Shown here piece after piece: positions 34,554 to 43,676 of a stretch of DNA of 58,118 nucleotides. The position numbers and the translations under genes were made by a program. The notes under the pieces were generated by a model that saw only the letters and a program-made list of their open reading frames with translations, ran no database searches and was not told where the DNA came from. Origin of the DNA: Ferruginibacter sp. (GTDB lineage Bacteria; Bacteroidota; Bacteroidia; Chitinophagales; Chitinophagaceae); contig JANXVN010000255.1 in NCBI GenBank assembly GCA_025351645.1, forward strand, positions 1-58,118. Direction: 5' to 3'. Each line of letters starts with the position of its first letter. Position 1 is the first letter of the stretch.

Positions 34554-35939
34554 ATGATGAATAAATTATTTGGCTGGGAAGACACCATTGTAGCCTTGGC
34601 TACGCCGCCCGGCATTGGTGCTATCGGAGTTATAAGGCTAAGTGGCAGCAACGCTTTCCCAATTATCAATGCATTGTTTTCTTCTAAAGATTTGTTGAAT
34701 AAACCTTCTCATACTTTGCATGTTGGGTTAATAAAAGAGGATGAAAATTTAATTGATGAAGTGGTAGTGTCTTTATTTAAGGGCCCTAAAAGTTATACAG
34801 GAGAAGATGTAGTGGAAATTAGTTGCCATGGCAGCCCGTACGTGCAGCAGCAGGTTGTGCAGGCCTGTGTACACAAAGGCGCACGCATTGCCAAGCCGGG
34901 GGAATATACCCAACGTGCTTTTTTAAATGGCAAGCTAGACCTTACACAGGCAGAAGCAGTTGCAGACCTTATAGCAAGCAACACTTCCGCGGCTCAAAAA
35001 ACAGCATTGTATAATATCCGGGGCGGCTTTAGCCAAGTGCTAAGAGCATTGCGGGAACAACTAATAAGCTTCTCCGCCTTGATAGAGCTAGAGCTTGATT
35101 TTAGCCAGGAAGATGTAGCGTTTGCGGACCGTAAACAGTTTTATCAGATCATACAATCAGCCCAAATTACAACCGCGCAATTGCTGCAATCATTTCAATT
35201 GGGCAACGTAATTAAAAATGGTATTAGCGTTGCTATCATTGGCAAGCCTAATGCTGGTAAGTCTACCTTACTAAATACTTTGCTTAATGAAAACCGTGCA
35301 ATTGTAAGTGATATTGCAGGCACTACCAGAGATACGATTGAAGAACTGCTGAATATTAAAGGTATTTTATTTCGCCTAATTGATACTGCTGGCATACGGG
35401 AGCATAGTACTGATACAATTGAATTAGTGGGTATAGAAAGAAGCCTGGAAAAGATGCGCTCTGCCGATGTGGTGCTGTATATTTTTGATGTTGATGAAAT
35501 TAGTAGAGAAGAGTTGGTAGCTATATCGGCGCAATTAAAAGTAAATAAAAATACGCTGCTATTGGTGGGCAATAAGGCGGATATTATTCCTGAAAAAGTA
35601 ATACATCAAAAGTTTAGTGGAGTAGAGGGTATCCAGTTTATTTCTGCAAAAGATAATGTTGGTATTGAGGAAGTGAAGAATATTTTATTTGCTTCAACTG
35701 TAAACGAACTACCCGCAACAGAAAGTGTCATAATCACCAATGCCCGCCACTATGAAGCATTACAGCAAGTAAAGGTTTCCTTAAATGATATTGAACAAGG
35801 ATTAAATAACCAGATACCGGGCGATTTGCTGGCGTTGGATATACGCCGTTGTTTGCATTATATTTCTGAAATTACCGGCGATATTTCTAATGAAGATGTG
35901 CTGGATTTTATTTTTAGTAAGTTCTGTATTGGAAAGTAA
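34554..35939 (+). CDS. mnmE: tRNA modification GTPase MnmE
   Basis: With MnmG it installs the 5-carboxymethylaminomethyl group on U34 of several tRNAs. The N-terminal folate-binding domain (1-120) contains TPPGIGAIGVIRLSGS and PGEYTQRAFLNGKLDLTQAEA; the G domain has GKPNAGKSTLLN (P loop), DTAGIR and NKAD; and the protein ends with the catalytic FCIGK. Its 461 residues are full length. The start may be either ATG of MMNKLFGWE (34554 or 34557). Confidence 0.97.
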   Translation: MMNKLFGWEDTIVALATPPGIGAIGVIRLSGSNAFPIINALFSSKDLLNKPSHTLHVGLIKEDENLIDEVVVSLFKGPKSYTGEDVVEISCHGSPYVQQQVVQACVHKGARIAKPGEYTQRAFLNGKLDLTQAEAVADLIASNTSAAQKTALYNIRGGFSQVLRALREQLISFSALIELELDFSQEDVAFADRKQFYQIIQSAQITTAQLLQSFQLGNVIKNGISVAIIGKPNAGKSTLLNTLLNENRAIVSDIAGTTRDTIEELLNIKGILFRLIDTAGIREHSTDTIELVGIERSLEKMRSADVVLYIFDVDEISREELVAISAQLKVNKNTLLLVGNKADIIPEKVIHQKFSGVEGIQFISAKDNVGIEEVKNILFASTVNELPATESVIITNARHYEALQQVKVSLNDIEQGLNNQIPGDLLALDIRRCLHYISEITGDISNEDVLDFIFSKFCIGK

Positions 35940-35943
35940 TATT

Positions 35944-36006
35944 GCCATAAATACTGATGGGCATGTCATCACAAAATGTAATTATATGCCCATCAGTATT
36001 TATGGC
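35944..36006. repeat. Perfect 21-bp inverted repeat after mnmE
   Basis: The arms 35944-35964 (GCCATAAATACTGATGGGCA...) and 35986-36006 pair perfectly around a 21-nt loop, 4 nt after the mnmE stop. No T run follows, so classical termination is unlikely; it may be a REP-like element or protect the 3' end. Confidence 0.8.
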
Positions 36007-36102
36007 CTGAATGTTTTGGTTGAATAAATAGATACTTTTATCTTTTGATAAACAATTACAGAACTTTACTGTGTTTAATCCCTAACTATAAAACTACACA
36101 AC

Positions 36103-36698
36103 ATGCAAATAATAAAAAGCAGCCAAAACCGTATTTATGAATTAAGAGGCAAGCGGGTAATGCTGGATAAGGATTTGGCAGTTCTCTAAGAAGTGGAAAC
36201 TAAGCGTTTATGTGAAGCGGTTAAACGAAACTCCAAACGTTTTTCGGAAGATTTTATGTTTTAACTCACTAAAAAAGTGTATAAATCTTTAAGCTTGCGA
36301 ATTAAAACCTTAAAAGAAACAGGTCCTTTGAGGCTGCAAATTGAAACCTCAAATAAAAATGAGGAATCTTTGAGGTAGCAATTTGCGACCTCAAACAGAG
36401 GCGGGACCCGATACCTTCCCTACGCCTTTACAGAACAGGTGTTGCAATGCTAAGTGGCATCCTAAAAAGCGACAAAGCTATTAACATGAACATTGCCATT
36501 ATGCGTGCTTTTGTAGACGTACGCAAAGTGTTTTTGAAACAAAATGATTTAAAAGAACAGCTAAAAGAAATAAAAGAACGTTTAGGCGAACATGATGTTC
36601 AATTAAACCAAATTTACGATGCGCTGGAAAACTTACTGGATGAAAAAGCAGCACAACGAAAATGGGAAGATCGTGAGCGGATAGGCTTTAAGAAATAA
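36103..36698 (+). pseudogene. Decayed ORF6N-domain gene
   Basis: Translation from ATG 36103 gives the ORF6N signature (NRIYELRGKRVMLDKDLAVL, VETKRLCEAVKRNSKRF, GGTRYLPYAFTEQ, then MLSGILKSDKAINMNIAIMRAFV), a domain found in phage and accessory DNA-binding proteins. Stops interrupt it: TAA 36187 (expected Tyr), TAA 36262 (expected Gln), TAG 36376. One base is lost near 36438 (TEQGVAML read as TEQVLQC), shifting the frame into the open part at 36447-36698. The 83-residue C-terminal remnant (coiled coil LKEQLKEIKERLGEHDVQLNQI) is probably not expressed. Confidence 0.85.
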
Positions 36699-36839
36699 GG
36701 GAACGTTCATACATAAAATATTACGTCAAACTTCAGCTATTTACAATAAATAATCAATGATAAATGAGTTTTATTGATTTTTTTACAGTTTTTCCCTAAT
36801 AACGATGGATATTTGCAAAATAATTCAAAACCTTTTACC

Positions 36840-38243
36840 ATGAGCAACAAGCCAGATACTTTGTTTGATAAAGTGTGGGACGCACACGTAGTGCGCAAAA
36901 TTGAAGATGGGCCGGATGTATTTTTTATAGACCGCCATTTTATACATGAAGTTACAAGCCCGGTAGCATTTTTGGGGCTGCAAACAAGGGGCGTACAGGT
37001 AATGTTCCCCGACCAGACATTTGCCACGGCCGACCATAATACACCTACCATCAACCAGCATTTGCCGGTGCAGGACCCTTTATCTGCCAACCAATTAAAA
37101 GCGCTGGAAGAAAATTCTCATAAATACGGCATTTCTCATTGGGGTTTGGGTAATCCTAAAAACGGTATCGTTCATGTGGTAGGGCCAGAAAATGGCATTA
37201 CCCAACCAGGCATGACTATCGTTTGCGGTGATTCACATACATCTACCCACGGTGCTTTTGGTGCTATCGCTTTTGGCATCGGCACGTCAGAAGTTGAAAT
37301 GGTATTGGCTTCTCAATGCATAATGCAGCCAAAGCCATTAAAAATGCGCATCAACGTAAACGGCCCGCTTGGCAAAGCAGTTACTCCTAAAGATGTTACA
37401 TTATATATCATCTCTAAATTAACCACTGCAGGCGCTACTGGTTATTTTGTAGAATATGCCGGCGATGTGTTTGAAAAGATGAGTATGGAAGGCCGTATGA
37501 CGGTATGCAATATGAGCATTGAAATGGGCGCCCGTGGCGGAATGATTGCACCAGATGAAACAACGTACAACTACATAAATGGCCGTCTGTTTGCTCCAAA
37601 GGGCGAAGCATGGGCTAAAGCTTTAGCTTACTGGAAAACATTAAAAACCGATGACGGCGCCACGTTTGACAAAGAATATACTTTTGATGCTGCTGATATA
37701 GAACCAATGATTACTTACGGGACTAACCCCGGAATGGGCATGGGTATTTCTCGCTCCATACCAATGGCAGAAGATTTAAAAGGCGGTGCCGCTACCTACG
37801 ATAAATCGCTTAAATACATGGACTTTCATGAGAAGGACCAGATGATTGGCAAAAAGGTAGATTTTGTTTTTATTGGCAGTTGTACCAATGGCCGCATTGA
37901 AGATTTTAGGGCATTTGCTTCTATTATAAAAGGCCGCCAAAAAGCGGAGCATGTTACTGCATGGGTAGTGCCAGGCTCGCATATTGTAGAGCAACAAATT
38001 AAAGATGAAGGTATTTTAGACATATTGACCAACGCCGGTTTTTTACTGCGCCAGCCGGGCTGCTCAGCCTGCCTCGCCATGAACGATGATAAGGTGCCTG
38101 CAGGCAAATATGCGGTAAGCACAAGCAACAGAAATTTTGAAGGAAGGCAAGGCCCCGGAAGCCGTACATTGCTGGCAAGCCCGTTAGTGGCAGCAGCAGC
38201 GGCAGTTACAGGTTTTGTTACCGATCCGCGAGACCTGATGTAA
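36840..38243 (+). CDS. leuC: 3-Isopropylmalate dehydratase large subunit
   Basis: An aconitase-family enzyme that isomerises 2- and 3-isopropylmalate, and also citramalate to beta-methylmalate, as a heterodimer with LeuD. Marks are [31 protein letters not shown], and the [4Fe-4S] cysteines in IGSCTNGR and [10 protein letters not shown]. The start [18 protein letters not shown] at 36840 gives the normal 467 residues; an upstream in-frame ATG at 36774 does not fit. It is the first gene of leuC-leuD-cimA-leuB. Confidence 0.97.
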   Translation: MSNKPDTLFDKVWDAHVVRKIEDGPDVFFIDRHFIHEVTSPVAFLGLQTRGVQVMFPDQTFATADHNTPTINQHLPVQDPLSANQLKALEENSHKYGISHWGLGNPKNGIVHVVGPENGITQPGMTIVCGDSHTSTHGAFGAIAFGIGTSEVEMVLASQCIMQPKPLKMRINVNGPLGKAVTPKDVTLYIISKLTTAGATGYFVEYAGDVFEKMSMEGRMTVCNMSIEMGARGGMIAPDETTYNYINGRLFAPKGEAWAKALAYWKTLKTDDGATFDKEYTFDAADIEPMITYGTNPGMGMGISRSIPMAEDLKGGAATYDKSLKYMDFHEKDQMIGKKVDFVFIGSCTNGRIEDFRAFASIIKGRQKAEHVTAWVVPGSHIVEQQIKDEGILDILTNAGFLLRQPGCSACLAMNDDKVPAGKYAVSTSNRNFEGRQGPGSRTLLASPLVAAAAAVTGFVTDPRDLM

Positions 38244-38287
38244 TTGCTGGAACTTTCATTTATTAATACTTCAAACCAAAAATAAAA

Positions 38288-38884
38288 ATGGCTTACGATA
38301 AATTTACTGTATTAAAAAGCACCGCTGTACCCTTACCAATTGAAAACGTGGATACCGACCAGATTATACCTGCACGTTTTTTAAAAGCCACTACCCGTAA
38401 TGGTTTTGGTGATAACCTGTTTAGGGATTGGCGCTACAATGGTGATGATACACCTAAGCAGGATTTTATTTTAAATAACCCCATCTACTCTGGAAAGATT
38501 CTTGTTGGCGGTACCAATTTTGGTAGCGGCAGCAGCCGTGAACATGCTGCGTGGGCTATTTATGATTATGGTTTCCGTTGTGTGGTATCCAGCTTTTTTG
38601 CAGATATTTTTAGGGGCAATTGCATAAACGTAGGCATATTGCCGGTGCAGGTTAGCGCTGCTTTTTTAGAGAAGATGTTTACCTCCATCGAAGCAAACCC
38701 AAACGCGGAATTTACGGTTGGCTTACAAGCCCAAACCATTACCAATACTACCACTGGCGAAGCTGAGCCTTTCGATATCAATGGCTACAAAAAAAATAAC
38801 CTCTTAAATGGTTTCGATGATATCGATTACCTGCAGGCGATGGACACCGAAATAAAAGCTTTTGCATCAGCCAGGCCTATCTAA
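38288..38884 (+). CDS. leuD: 3-Isopropylmalate dehydratase small subunit
   Basis: The 198-residue swivel domain of the isopropylmalate isomerase. Signature segments are PIENVDTDQIIPARFLK, GGTNFGSGSSREHAAWA (substrate-contact loop) and SSFFADIFRGNCINVGILP. It follows leuC by 44 bp; the 62-bp gap to the next gene has short repeats of ACTAAGTACTA. Confidence 0.97.
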   Translation: MAYDKFTVLKSTAVPLPIENVDTDQIIPARFLKATTRNGFGDNLFRDWRYNGDDTPKQDFILNNPIYSGKILVGGTNFGSGSSREHAAWAIYDYGFRCVVSSFFADIFRGNCINVGILPVQVSAAFLEKMFTSIEANPNAEFTVGLQAQTITNTTTGEAEPFDINGYKKNNLLNGFDDIDYLQAMDTEIKAFASARPI

Positions 38885-38946
38885 TTAATTTGTCTCTTAT
38901 CTGAATACTAAACACTAAGTACTAAGTACGCAGTACTAAATACTAC

Positions 38947-40470
38947 ATGAAAAATACACAACGCCATATCGAAATAATGGATACTACGCTTCGTGATGGC
39001 GAACAGACCAGCGGCGTATCATTCTCTTCTTCTGAAAAATTAACCATTGCTCAATATTTATTAACCGAAGTAAAAGTCGACAGGATTGAAATAGCTTCTG
39101 CAAGAGTATCTGCCGGAGAATTGGAAGCGGTTAAAAAAGTAACTGCCTGGGCCAAAGCAAATGGTTTTTTAAATAAGGTAGAAGTATTAACTTTTGTGGA
39201 TGGCGAAACGTCGATTGCGTGGATGCTGGATGCAGGCGCAACGGTGATGAATTTATTAACCAAAGGTTCATTAAATCATCTTACCCATCAATTAAAAAAG
39301 AAGCCGGAAGAACATTTTGGGGATATAGCCAACGTAATTAAACTGGCAAACGAAAAAGGCCTTCAATGCAATATTTATTTAGAAGATTGGAGCAACGGCA
39401 TGCGCAACTCCAAAGACTACGTTTTACAATACCTTGATTTTTTACAGCATCAACAAATTAAACGTGTGTTGCTGCCCGATACGCTGGGTATATTGATCCC
39501 TTCAGAAACATTTAATTATATAGCTGAATTAGTAAAACGTTACCCCAATTTACATTTTGATTTTCATGCGCACAACGATTATGATTTAGGTACGGCTAAT
39601 GTGTTGGAAGCTGTAAAAGCTGGCGCACATGGGCTTCACCTTACCATCAACGGCATGGGCGAAAGGGCAGGTAACGCGCCGCTTGCAAGTGCCATAGCAG
39701 TATTGAATGATTTTATGCCAGCAATCAAAACGTCTGTGGTAGAAAAATCATTATATGCGGTAAGCAAACTGGTGGAAGCTTTTTCTGGTTTTAGGATAGC
39801 TGCCAACAAGCCCGTAGTTGGTGAGAATGTATTTACACAAACAGCAGGCATACACGCAGATGGCGATAAAAAGAACAACCTTTACCACAATGATTTGATG
39901 CCCGAACGTTTTGGCCGCCAACGTAGTTATGCGTTGGGTAAAACAAGTGGCAAAGCTAATATAGATAATAATCTGCAGCAATTGGGCATTCAATTATCTG
40001 ATGAGGATTTAAAGAAAGTTACACAACGGGTTATTGAATTAGGAGATAGGAAAGAAATGGTAACGCAGGCAGATTTGCCCTACATTATTTCGGATGTGCT
40101 GGATAGTAACAGCATAGAACAAAAGGTACACATAAAGAATTACGTGCTTACGCATTCCAAAGATTTACGCCCATCGGTAACGTTATTTATTTCCATTAAC
40201 GGCGAGTTGTTTGAAGAACATGCGCAAGGCGATGGGCAATACGATGCCTTTGTAAATGCACTACAAAAAATATACAAACAAAAGAAAAGTGTATTGCCAG
40301 TACTGGTAGATTATACCGTACGCATACCGCCTGGTGGCAAATCGGATGCGCTGTGCGAAACCATTATTACCTGGCTGCACAACGATAAAGAATTTAAGAC
40401 CCGGGGGCTTGATAGCGACCAGACAGTTGCCGCCATAAAAGCAACCGAAAAAATGCTGAATATTATTTAA
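38947..40470 (+). CDS. cimA: Probable (R)-citramalate synthase, Leptospira type
   Basis: The 507-residue protein has an HMGL-like TIM barrel with TLRDGEQTSGVSFSSSEK, metal ligands in FDFHAHNDYD (His207, His209), NGMGERAGNAP, and a C-terminal regulatory domain (from about 390; VRIPPGGKSDAL). It closely resembles Leptospira interrogans citramalate synthase as I recall it, including Arg16, Asp17 and the three residues tied to pyruvate preference, Leu81, Leu104 and Tyr144, at identical numbers; 2-isopropylmalate synthases have His in place of the Tyr. It would condense pyruvate with acetyl-CoA, starting threonine-independent isoleucine synthesis. The neighbours leuC, leuD and leuB serve both pathways. 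The alternative is 2-isopropylmalate synthase. Confidence 0.8.
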   Translation: MKNTQRHIEIMDTTLRDGEQTSGVSFSSSEKLTIAQYLLTEVKVDRIEIASARVSAGELEAVKKVTAWAKANGFLNKVEVLTFVDGETSIAWMLDAGATVMNLLTKGSLNHLTHQLKKKPEEHFGDIANVIKLANEKGLQCNIYLEDWSNGMRNSKDYVLQYLDFLQHQQIKRVLLPDTLGILIPSETFNYIAELVKRYPNLHFDFHAHNDYDLGTANVLEAVKAGAHGLHLTINGMGERAGNAPLASAIAVLNDFMPAIKTSVVEKSLYAVSKLVEAFSGFRIAANKPVVGENVFTQTAGIHADGDKKNNLYHNDLMPERFGRQRSYALGKTSGKANIDNNLQQLGIQLSDEDLKKVTQRVIELGDRKEMVTQADLPYIISDVLDSNSIEQKVHIKNYVLTHSKDLRPSVTLFISINGELFEEHAQGDGQYDAFVNALQKIYKQKKSVLPVLVDYTVRIPPGGKSDALCETIITWLHNDKEFKTRGLDSDQTVAAIKATEKMLNII

Positions 40471-40507
40471 AATATAACGAACAAAAATTCTCTAATAAAT
40501 AAAAGAA

Positions 40508-41581
40508 ATGGCAAAAAAACACATCCTCATTGTTCCCGGAGATGGCATTGGGCAGGAAGTTACTTTAGTTGGTAAAAAAGTATTGGACAAGATTGCTACG
40601 AAATTCAACCATGAATTTACGTATGATGAAGCGCTGATTGGCCATGTGGCTATAGAAGCTACCGGCGTTGCTTTGCCAGATGAATCTTTAGAAAAAATGC
40701 GCAATGCAGATGCGGTACTTTTCGGTGCTGTAGGCCATCCTAAATATGATAACGACCCAAGTGCCAAAGTAAGGCCTGAACAAGGTTTGCTGAAGATGCG
40801 GAAAGAGCTTGGCTTGTACGCTAACTTGCGCCCAATAAAATTATTTGATGAATTATTAAGTGCCAGCAGCATAAAGCCGGAAATTTTAAAAGGTGCCGAT
40901 ATCTTATTTTTTAGGGAGCTTACGGGTGATATTTACTTTGGAGAAAAAGGCAGGAAAAACGATGGCGATACCGCTTACGATATTGCGGAATATAGCCGCT
41001 ACGAAGTACAGCGTATCGGCCGCAAAGCCTTTGAAGCAGCACGTACCCGCCGCAAAAAACTATGCTCGGTTGATAAAGCAAACGTATTAGAAACAAGCCG
41101 TTTATGGAGAGAAGAAATCCAAAAGCTGGCATTAGAATATCCGGATGTGGAAGTGGAGCACCAGTTTGTAGATTCAACTGCGATGATGCTGATTAAAGAC
41201 CCACGCCGTTTTGATGTGGTGGTAACGGCCAATTTATTTGGAGATATTTTAACCGATGAAGCTTCGCAGATTGCAGGCTCCATGGGTATGCTTGCATCGG
41301 CATCTATAGGCGATGGCACTGGCGTTTACGAACCTATCCATGGCTCGGCGCATGATATTACTGGTAAAGGGATTGCTAATCCACTCGCTTCTATTTTATC
41401 TGCTGCTTTGTTATTAGATATTTCTTTCGGCATGAAAGCGGAATCTGATTTAGTAATTAGTGCGGTTGATAAAGTTTTAAAAGAAGGTTATCGCACGGTG
41501 GATATTGCGGATGCAACTACTGCTAAAGATAAAATTTTGGGCACAGCTGCTATGGGCGAAGCGGTGTTGAAGTTTTTGTAA
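40508..41581 (+). CDS. leuB: 3-Isopropylmalate dehydrogenase
   Basis: NAD-dependent oxidative decarboxylase of leucine synthesis, also able to act on beta-methylmalate. It shows the family order: IVPGDGIGQEV, ADAVLFGAVGHPKYD, LRPIKLF, ELTGDIYFGEKGR, VDSTAMMLIKDPRRFDVVVTANLFGDILTDEAS and GTGVYEPIHGSAHDITGKGIANP. The 357 residues are normal. It closes the leu/cimA operon and is followed by a hairpin. Confidence 0.97.
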   Translation: MAKKHILIVPGDGIGQEVTLVGKKVLDKIATKFNHEFTYDEALIGHVAIEATGVALPDESLEKMRNADAVLFGAVGHPKYDNDPSAKVRPEQGLLKMRKELGLYANLRPIKLFDELLSASSIKPEILKGADILFFRELTGDIYFGEKGRKNDGDTAYDIAEYSRYEVQRIGRKAFEAARTRRKKLCSVDKANVLETSRLWREEIQKLALEYPDVEVEHQFVDSTAMMLIKDPRRFDVVVTANLFGDILTDEASQIAGSMGMLASASIGDGTGVYEPIHGSAHDITGKGIANPLASILSAALLLDISFGMKAESDLVISAVDKVLKEGYRTVDIADATTAKDKILGTAAMGEAVLKFL

Positions 41582-41600
41582 GATGAATTATTAACTAACT

Positions 41601-41636
41601 ATAACCGGTTTTAGCATTCTTACTAAAGCCGGTTAT
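41601..41636. terminator. Hairpin after leuB
   Basis: A 14-bp stem (ATAACCGGTTTTAG with CTAAAGCCGGTTAT, one G-T pair) has an 8-nt loop. Only a short TTAT follows, so termination may depend on the stem alone. Confidence 0.6.
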
Positions 41637-42062
41637 TTATGCATAAATAGCTACTTTATTTAGCTTTCTTCCAAACGAATGTACTGCTGCCGCTAATTTT
41701 TTTGCCTGCTTTATAGATGGATATTTATTTTCAGCAGCATATTGCCTTAATAAACTTGGGTTTAAAGAAGCCTTTTCGAAAAGGTAAGAAATTTTAATTC
41801 TTAAAATTCTTTAAAAAAACTTGCAGGGTAAAGAAGATTTCTACGTCCATATTTTCTACTTCTGTTTTGCTCCAGAACTTATCTGTTTTGCCTTCGTTTT
41901 GCTAATAATCTTTAATTGAATCTTTCAGGTTAATAATTATTCGACCTTTTAATTTACCATAAGGAGTAGCAATAAAGTTGCCTTTATTTTTACGGTGCCC
42001 CATAATAAGCCGTCTTTTTTTTCAATGATTACTTCAATTTTGGTTCTGCGGTTCAGGGGCAT
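41637..42062 (-). pseudogene. Decayed HicB-like/helix-turn-helix gene
   Basis: Read on the minus strand, pieces in different frames join into a protein type common in Bacteroidota: TKIEVIIEKKDGLLWG, then NFIATPYGKLKGRIIINLKDSIKDY, NEGKTDKFWSKTEVENMDVEIFFTLQVFL, and finally LNPSLLRQYAAENKYPSIKQAKKLAAAVHSFGRKL, a DNA-binding-like end. Frameshifts and stops (for example TAG after KDY and TAA after KNFKN) separate the pieces. Intact relatives act as antitoxin-like HicB-fold proteins, as I recall. It starts at CAT 42060-42062 and ends at 41637. Confidence 0.75.
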
Positions 42063-42362
42063 GCGTTGTTATTTCATTTAGGTTTATAAAGATAATTTTT
42101 TAGGGTTTTTAAAGCAACAATTTCGGGTGCATTGAAAAATTGTTAGTTGATATGTGCCATAGGTGCTACCTATTTGTATAAATAAATATCAAATTTGCAA
42201 ATGCCGCTTAGCGGTTACCCTTAGTTACTGGCGTACCTGCGGAACGCTTTCATTGCCCTGGCATTTTATTGTTACAAACAGATAACCCCGATGGGGCATA
42301 AAGACATATGAAGATTTATAATCCTCCCTCAAATTTTTTTTAATTGTGCAAGTCAATTTGCA

Positions 42363-42475
42363 ATATATCATCCAATGCCGTTAAGTTAAGGATCTATATG
42401 TTTGTCTTTACCTCACTCCTAACCCTCTCCAAAGGAGAGGAAAGGTCTTAACTTAACGGCATTGATATATCATCC
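42363..42475 (-). mobile_element. MITE copy 3, inverted, with 11-bp target duplication
   Basis: The element at 42374-42464 is in the opposite orientation to copies 1 and 2, differs from them by a one-base insertion and one substitution, and keeps the 17-bp inverted ends. Flanks ATATATCATCC at 42363-42373 and 42465-42475 are an exact 11-bp duplication. Confidence 0.9.
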
Positions 42476-42550
42476 TTAAATATTTTTTAGTTTACTGCTA
42501 ATCTTAATGCTTCAAACGTTTAAAGTATAAATTAACAGGAAACTTTTCCG

Positions 42551-42632
42551 TGAGCTGCGTGAGGGATAGCAGCGGAAATCCTTTTTTTTCGGGCAGCCCG
42601 AAAAAAAGATTGCAGCGGATAGCCCGCCCCCT
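42551..42632 (+). repeat. Bacteroidota palindromic intergenic repeat
   Basis: GTGAGGGATAGCAGCGGAAA, then T8, CGGGC-A-GCCCG, A7, then GATTGCAGCGGATAGCCCG. The outer GATAGCAGCGGAAATC and GATTGCAGCGGATAG segments are quasi-repeats around a T/CGGGC/GCCCG/A hairpin. From memory this type recurs in many genomes of the phylum. The rest of 42063-42753 is AT-rich, with no gene. Confidence 0.65.
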
Positions 42633-42753
42633 TGCCGCAGCGGCTTGGGGCACGCTAAAATTGTATTTTAAATACAACCTATGTTTTAGCTAATCTAATT
42701 AAAAAAATGTATATTAGTGTTCGATTTATTATAAAATTTAAATACTTGCTTGT

Positions 42754-43644
42754 ATGTTTACTTCTACAGAAAATTTAGCCGCTAAAGAAATTAACCCGCT
42801 GAAAAGCCTTGATGTTTGGGAAGATGATGTGCTGGAACGTTACCCCGACCCAGCCTCAATTGCGACGGATAAAAGTACAGAAGAATACCGCAACTATGAT
42901 ACGCCTGAAAGAGATACTGTGCGGGAGTTTTACCGCCTTAACCATACTTACCAGGGCTACGATTTTGTGCTGGATAAAAAAGCAAATTATTTAAAGTTCG
43001 ATAAAAAAGAAATGCCTGTTTGGGATGCCTTTCAATTTTTAAACCAATTAGTTGATGATTCGGACCCGGATACTGACCTTGACCAGTTTCAGCATTTGTT
43101 GCAAACTTCTGAAGCGATACGTAGGGATGGGCATCCAGACTGGATGGTAGCGGTTGGCTTGCTGCATGATTTGGGTAAAGTGCTGTGCCTTTTTGGAGAG
43201 CCTCAGTGGGCGGTAGTGGGCGATACGTTTCCGGTTGGATGCGCTTTTTCTGATAAGATAGTTTTTCCTGAATATTTTAAAAATAACCCTGATTTTAACG
43301 ATGCACGGTACAACACAAAGTATGGTATTTATAAGCCCAACTGTGGGTTGGATAACGTACATCTTTCGTGGGGGCATGATGAATATATTTATCAGATAGC
43401 AAAAGATTATTTGCCCGAAGCTGGGTTGTATATGTTGCGTTACCACTCGTTTTATGCGCAGCATAGGGAGCATGCTTACGACCACTTACTGAATGAGCAT
43501 GACCATGAAATGTTTAAGTGGGTAGATTTATTTAATCCTTATGATTTATACTCTAAAAACCCTACACCACCCAACTGGGCAGCGTTAAAACCTTATTACG
43601 AAACATTGGTTGCAAAATATTTGCCGGCTAACATTAAATTTTAA
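42754..43644 (+). CDS. myo-Inositol oxygenase (MIOX)
   Basis: MIOX opens myo-inositol to D-glucuronate using a mixed-valent di-iron site. All six iron ligands of the animal enzyme have counterparts: His114 (QHLLQTSEAIR), His138 and Asp139 (GLLHDLGK), His208 (SWGHDEY), His231 (YHSFYAQH) and Asp264 (NPYDLYSK). GCAFSDKIVFPEYF and GLDNVHLSWGHDEYIYQ are family-specific. Its 296 residues match the eukaryotic length. No other inositol or glucuronate genes are visible beside it; glpF ends convergently 32 bp away. Confidence 0.93.
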   Translation: MFTSTENLAAKEINPLKSLDVWEDDVLERYPDPASIATDKSTEEYRNYDTPERDTVREFYRLNHTYQGYDFVLDKKANYLKFDKKEMPVWDAFQFLNQLVDDSDPDTDLDQFQHLLQTSEAIRRDGHPDWMVAVGLLHDLGKVLCLFGEPQWAVVGDTFPVGCAFSDKIVFPEYFKNNPDFNDARYNTKYGIYKPNCGLDNVHLSWGHDEYIYQIAKDYLPEAGLYMLRYHSFYAQHREHAYDHLLNEHDHEMFKWVDLFNPYDLYSKNPTPPNWAALKPYYETLVAKYLPANIKF

Positions 43645-43676
43645 CCAGCTGTTGTGTGCGCAGTACAAAGCTTTAC

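Noticed and set aside
36447..36698. Independent 83-residue gene
   Set aside because: It is the C-terminal part of the broken ORF6N gene, with no own promoter seen.
38905..38946. Repeats of ACTAAGTACTA before cimA as a regulatory array
   Set aside because: Only three or four short, imperfect units; low-complexity sequence is the simpler view.
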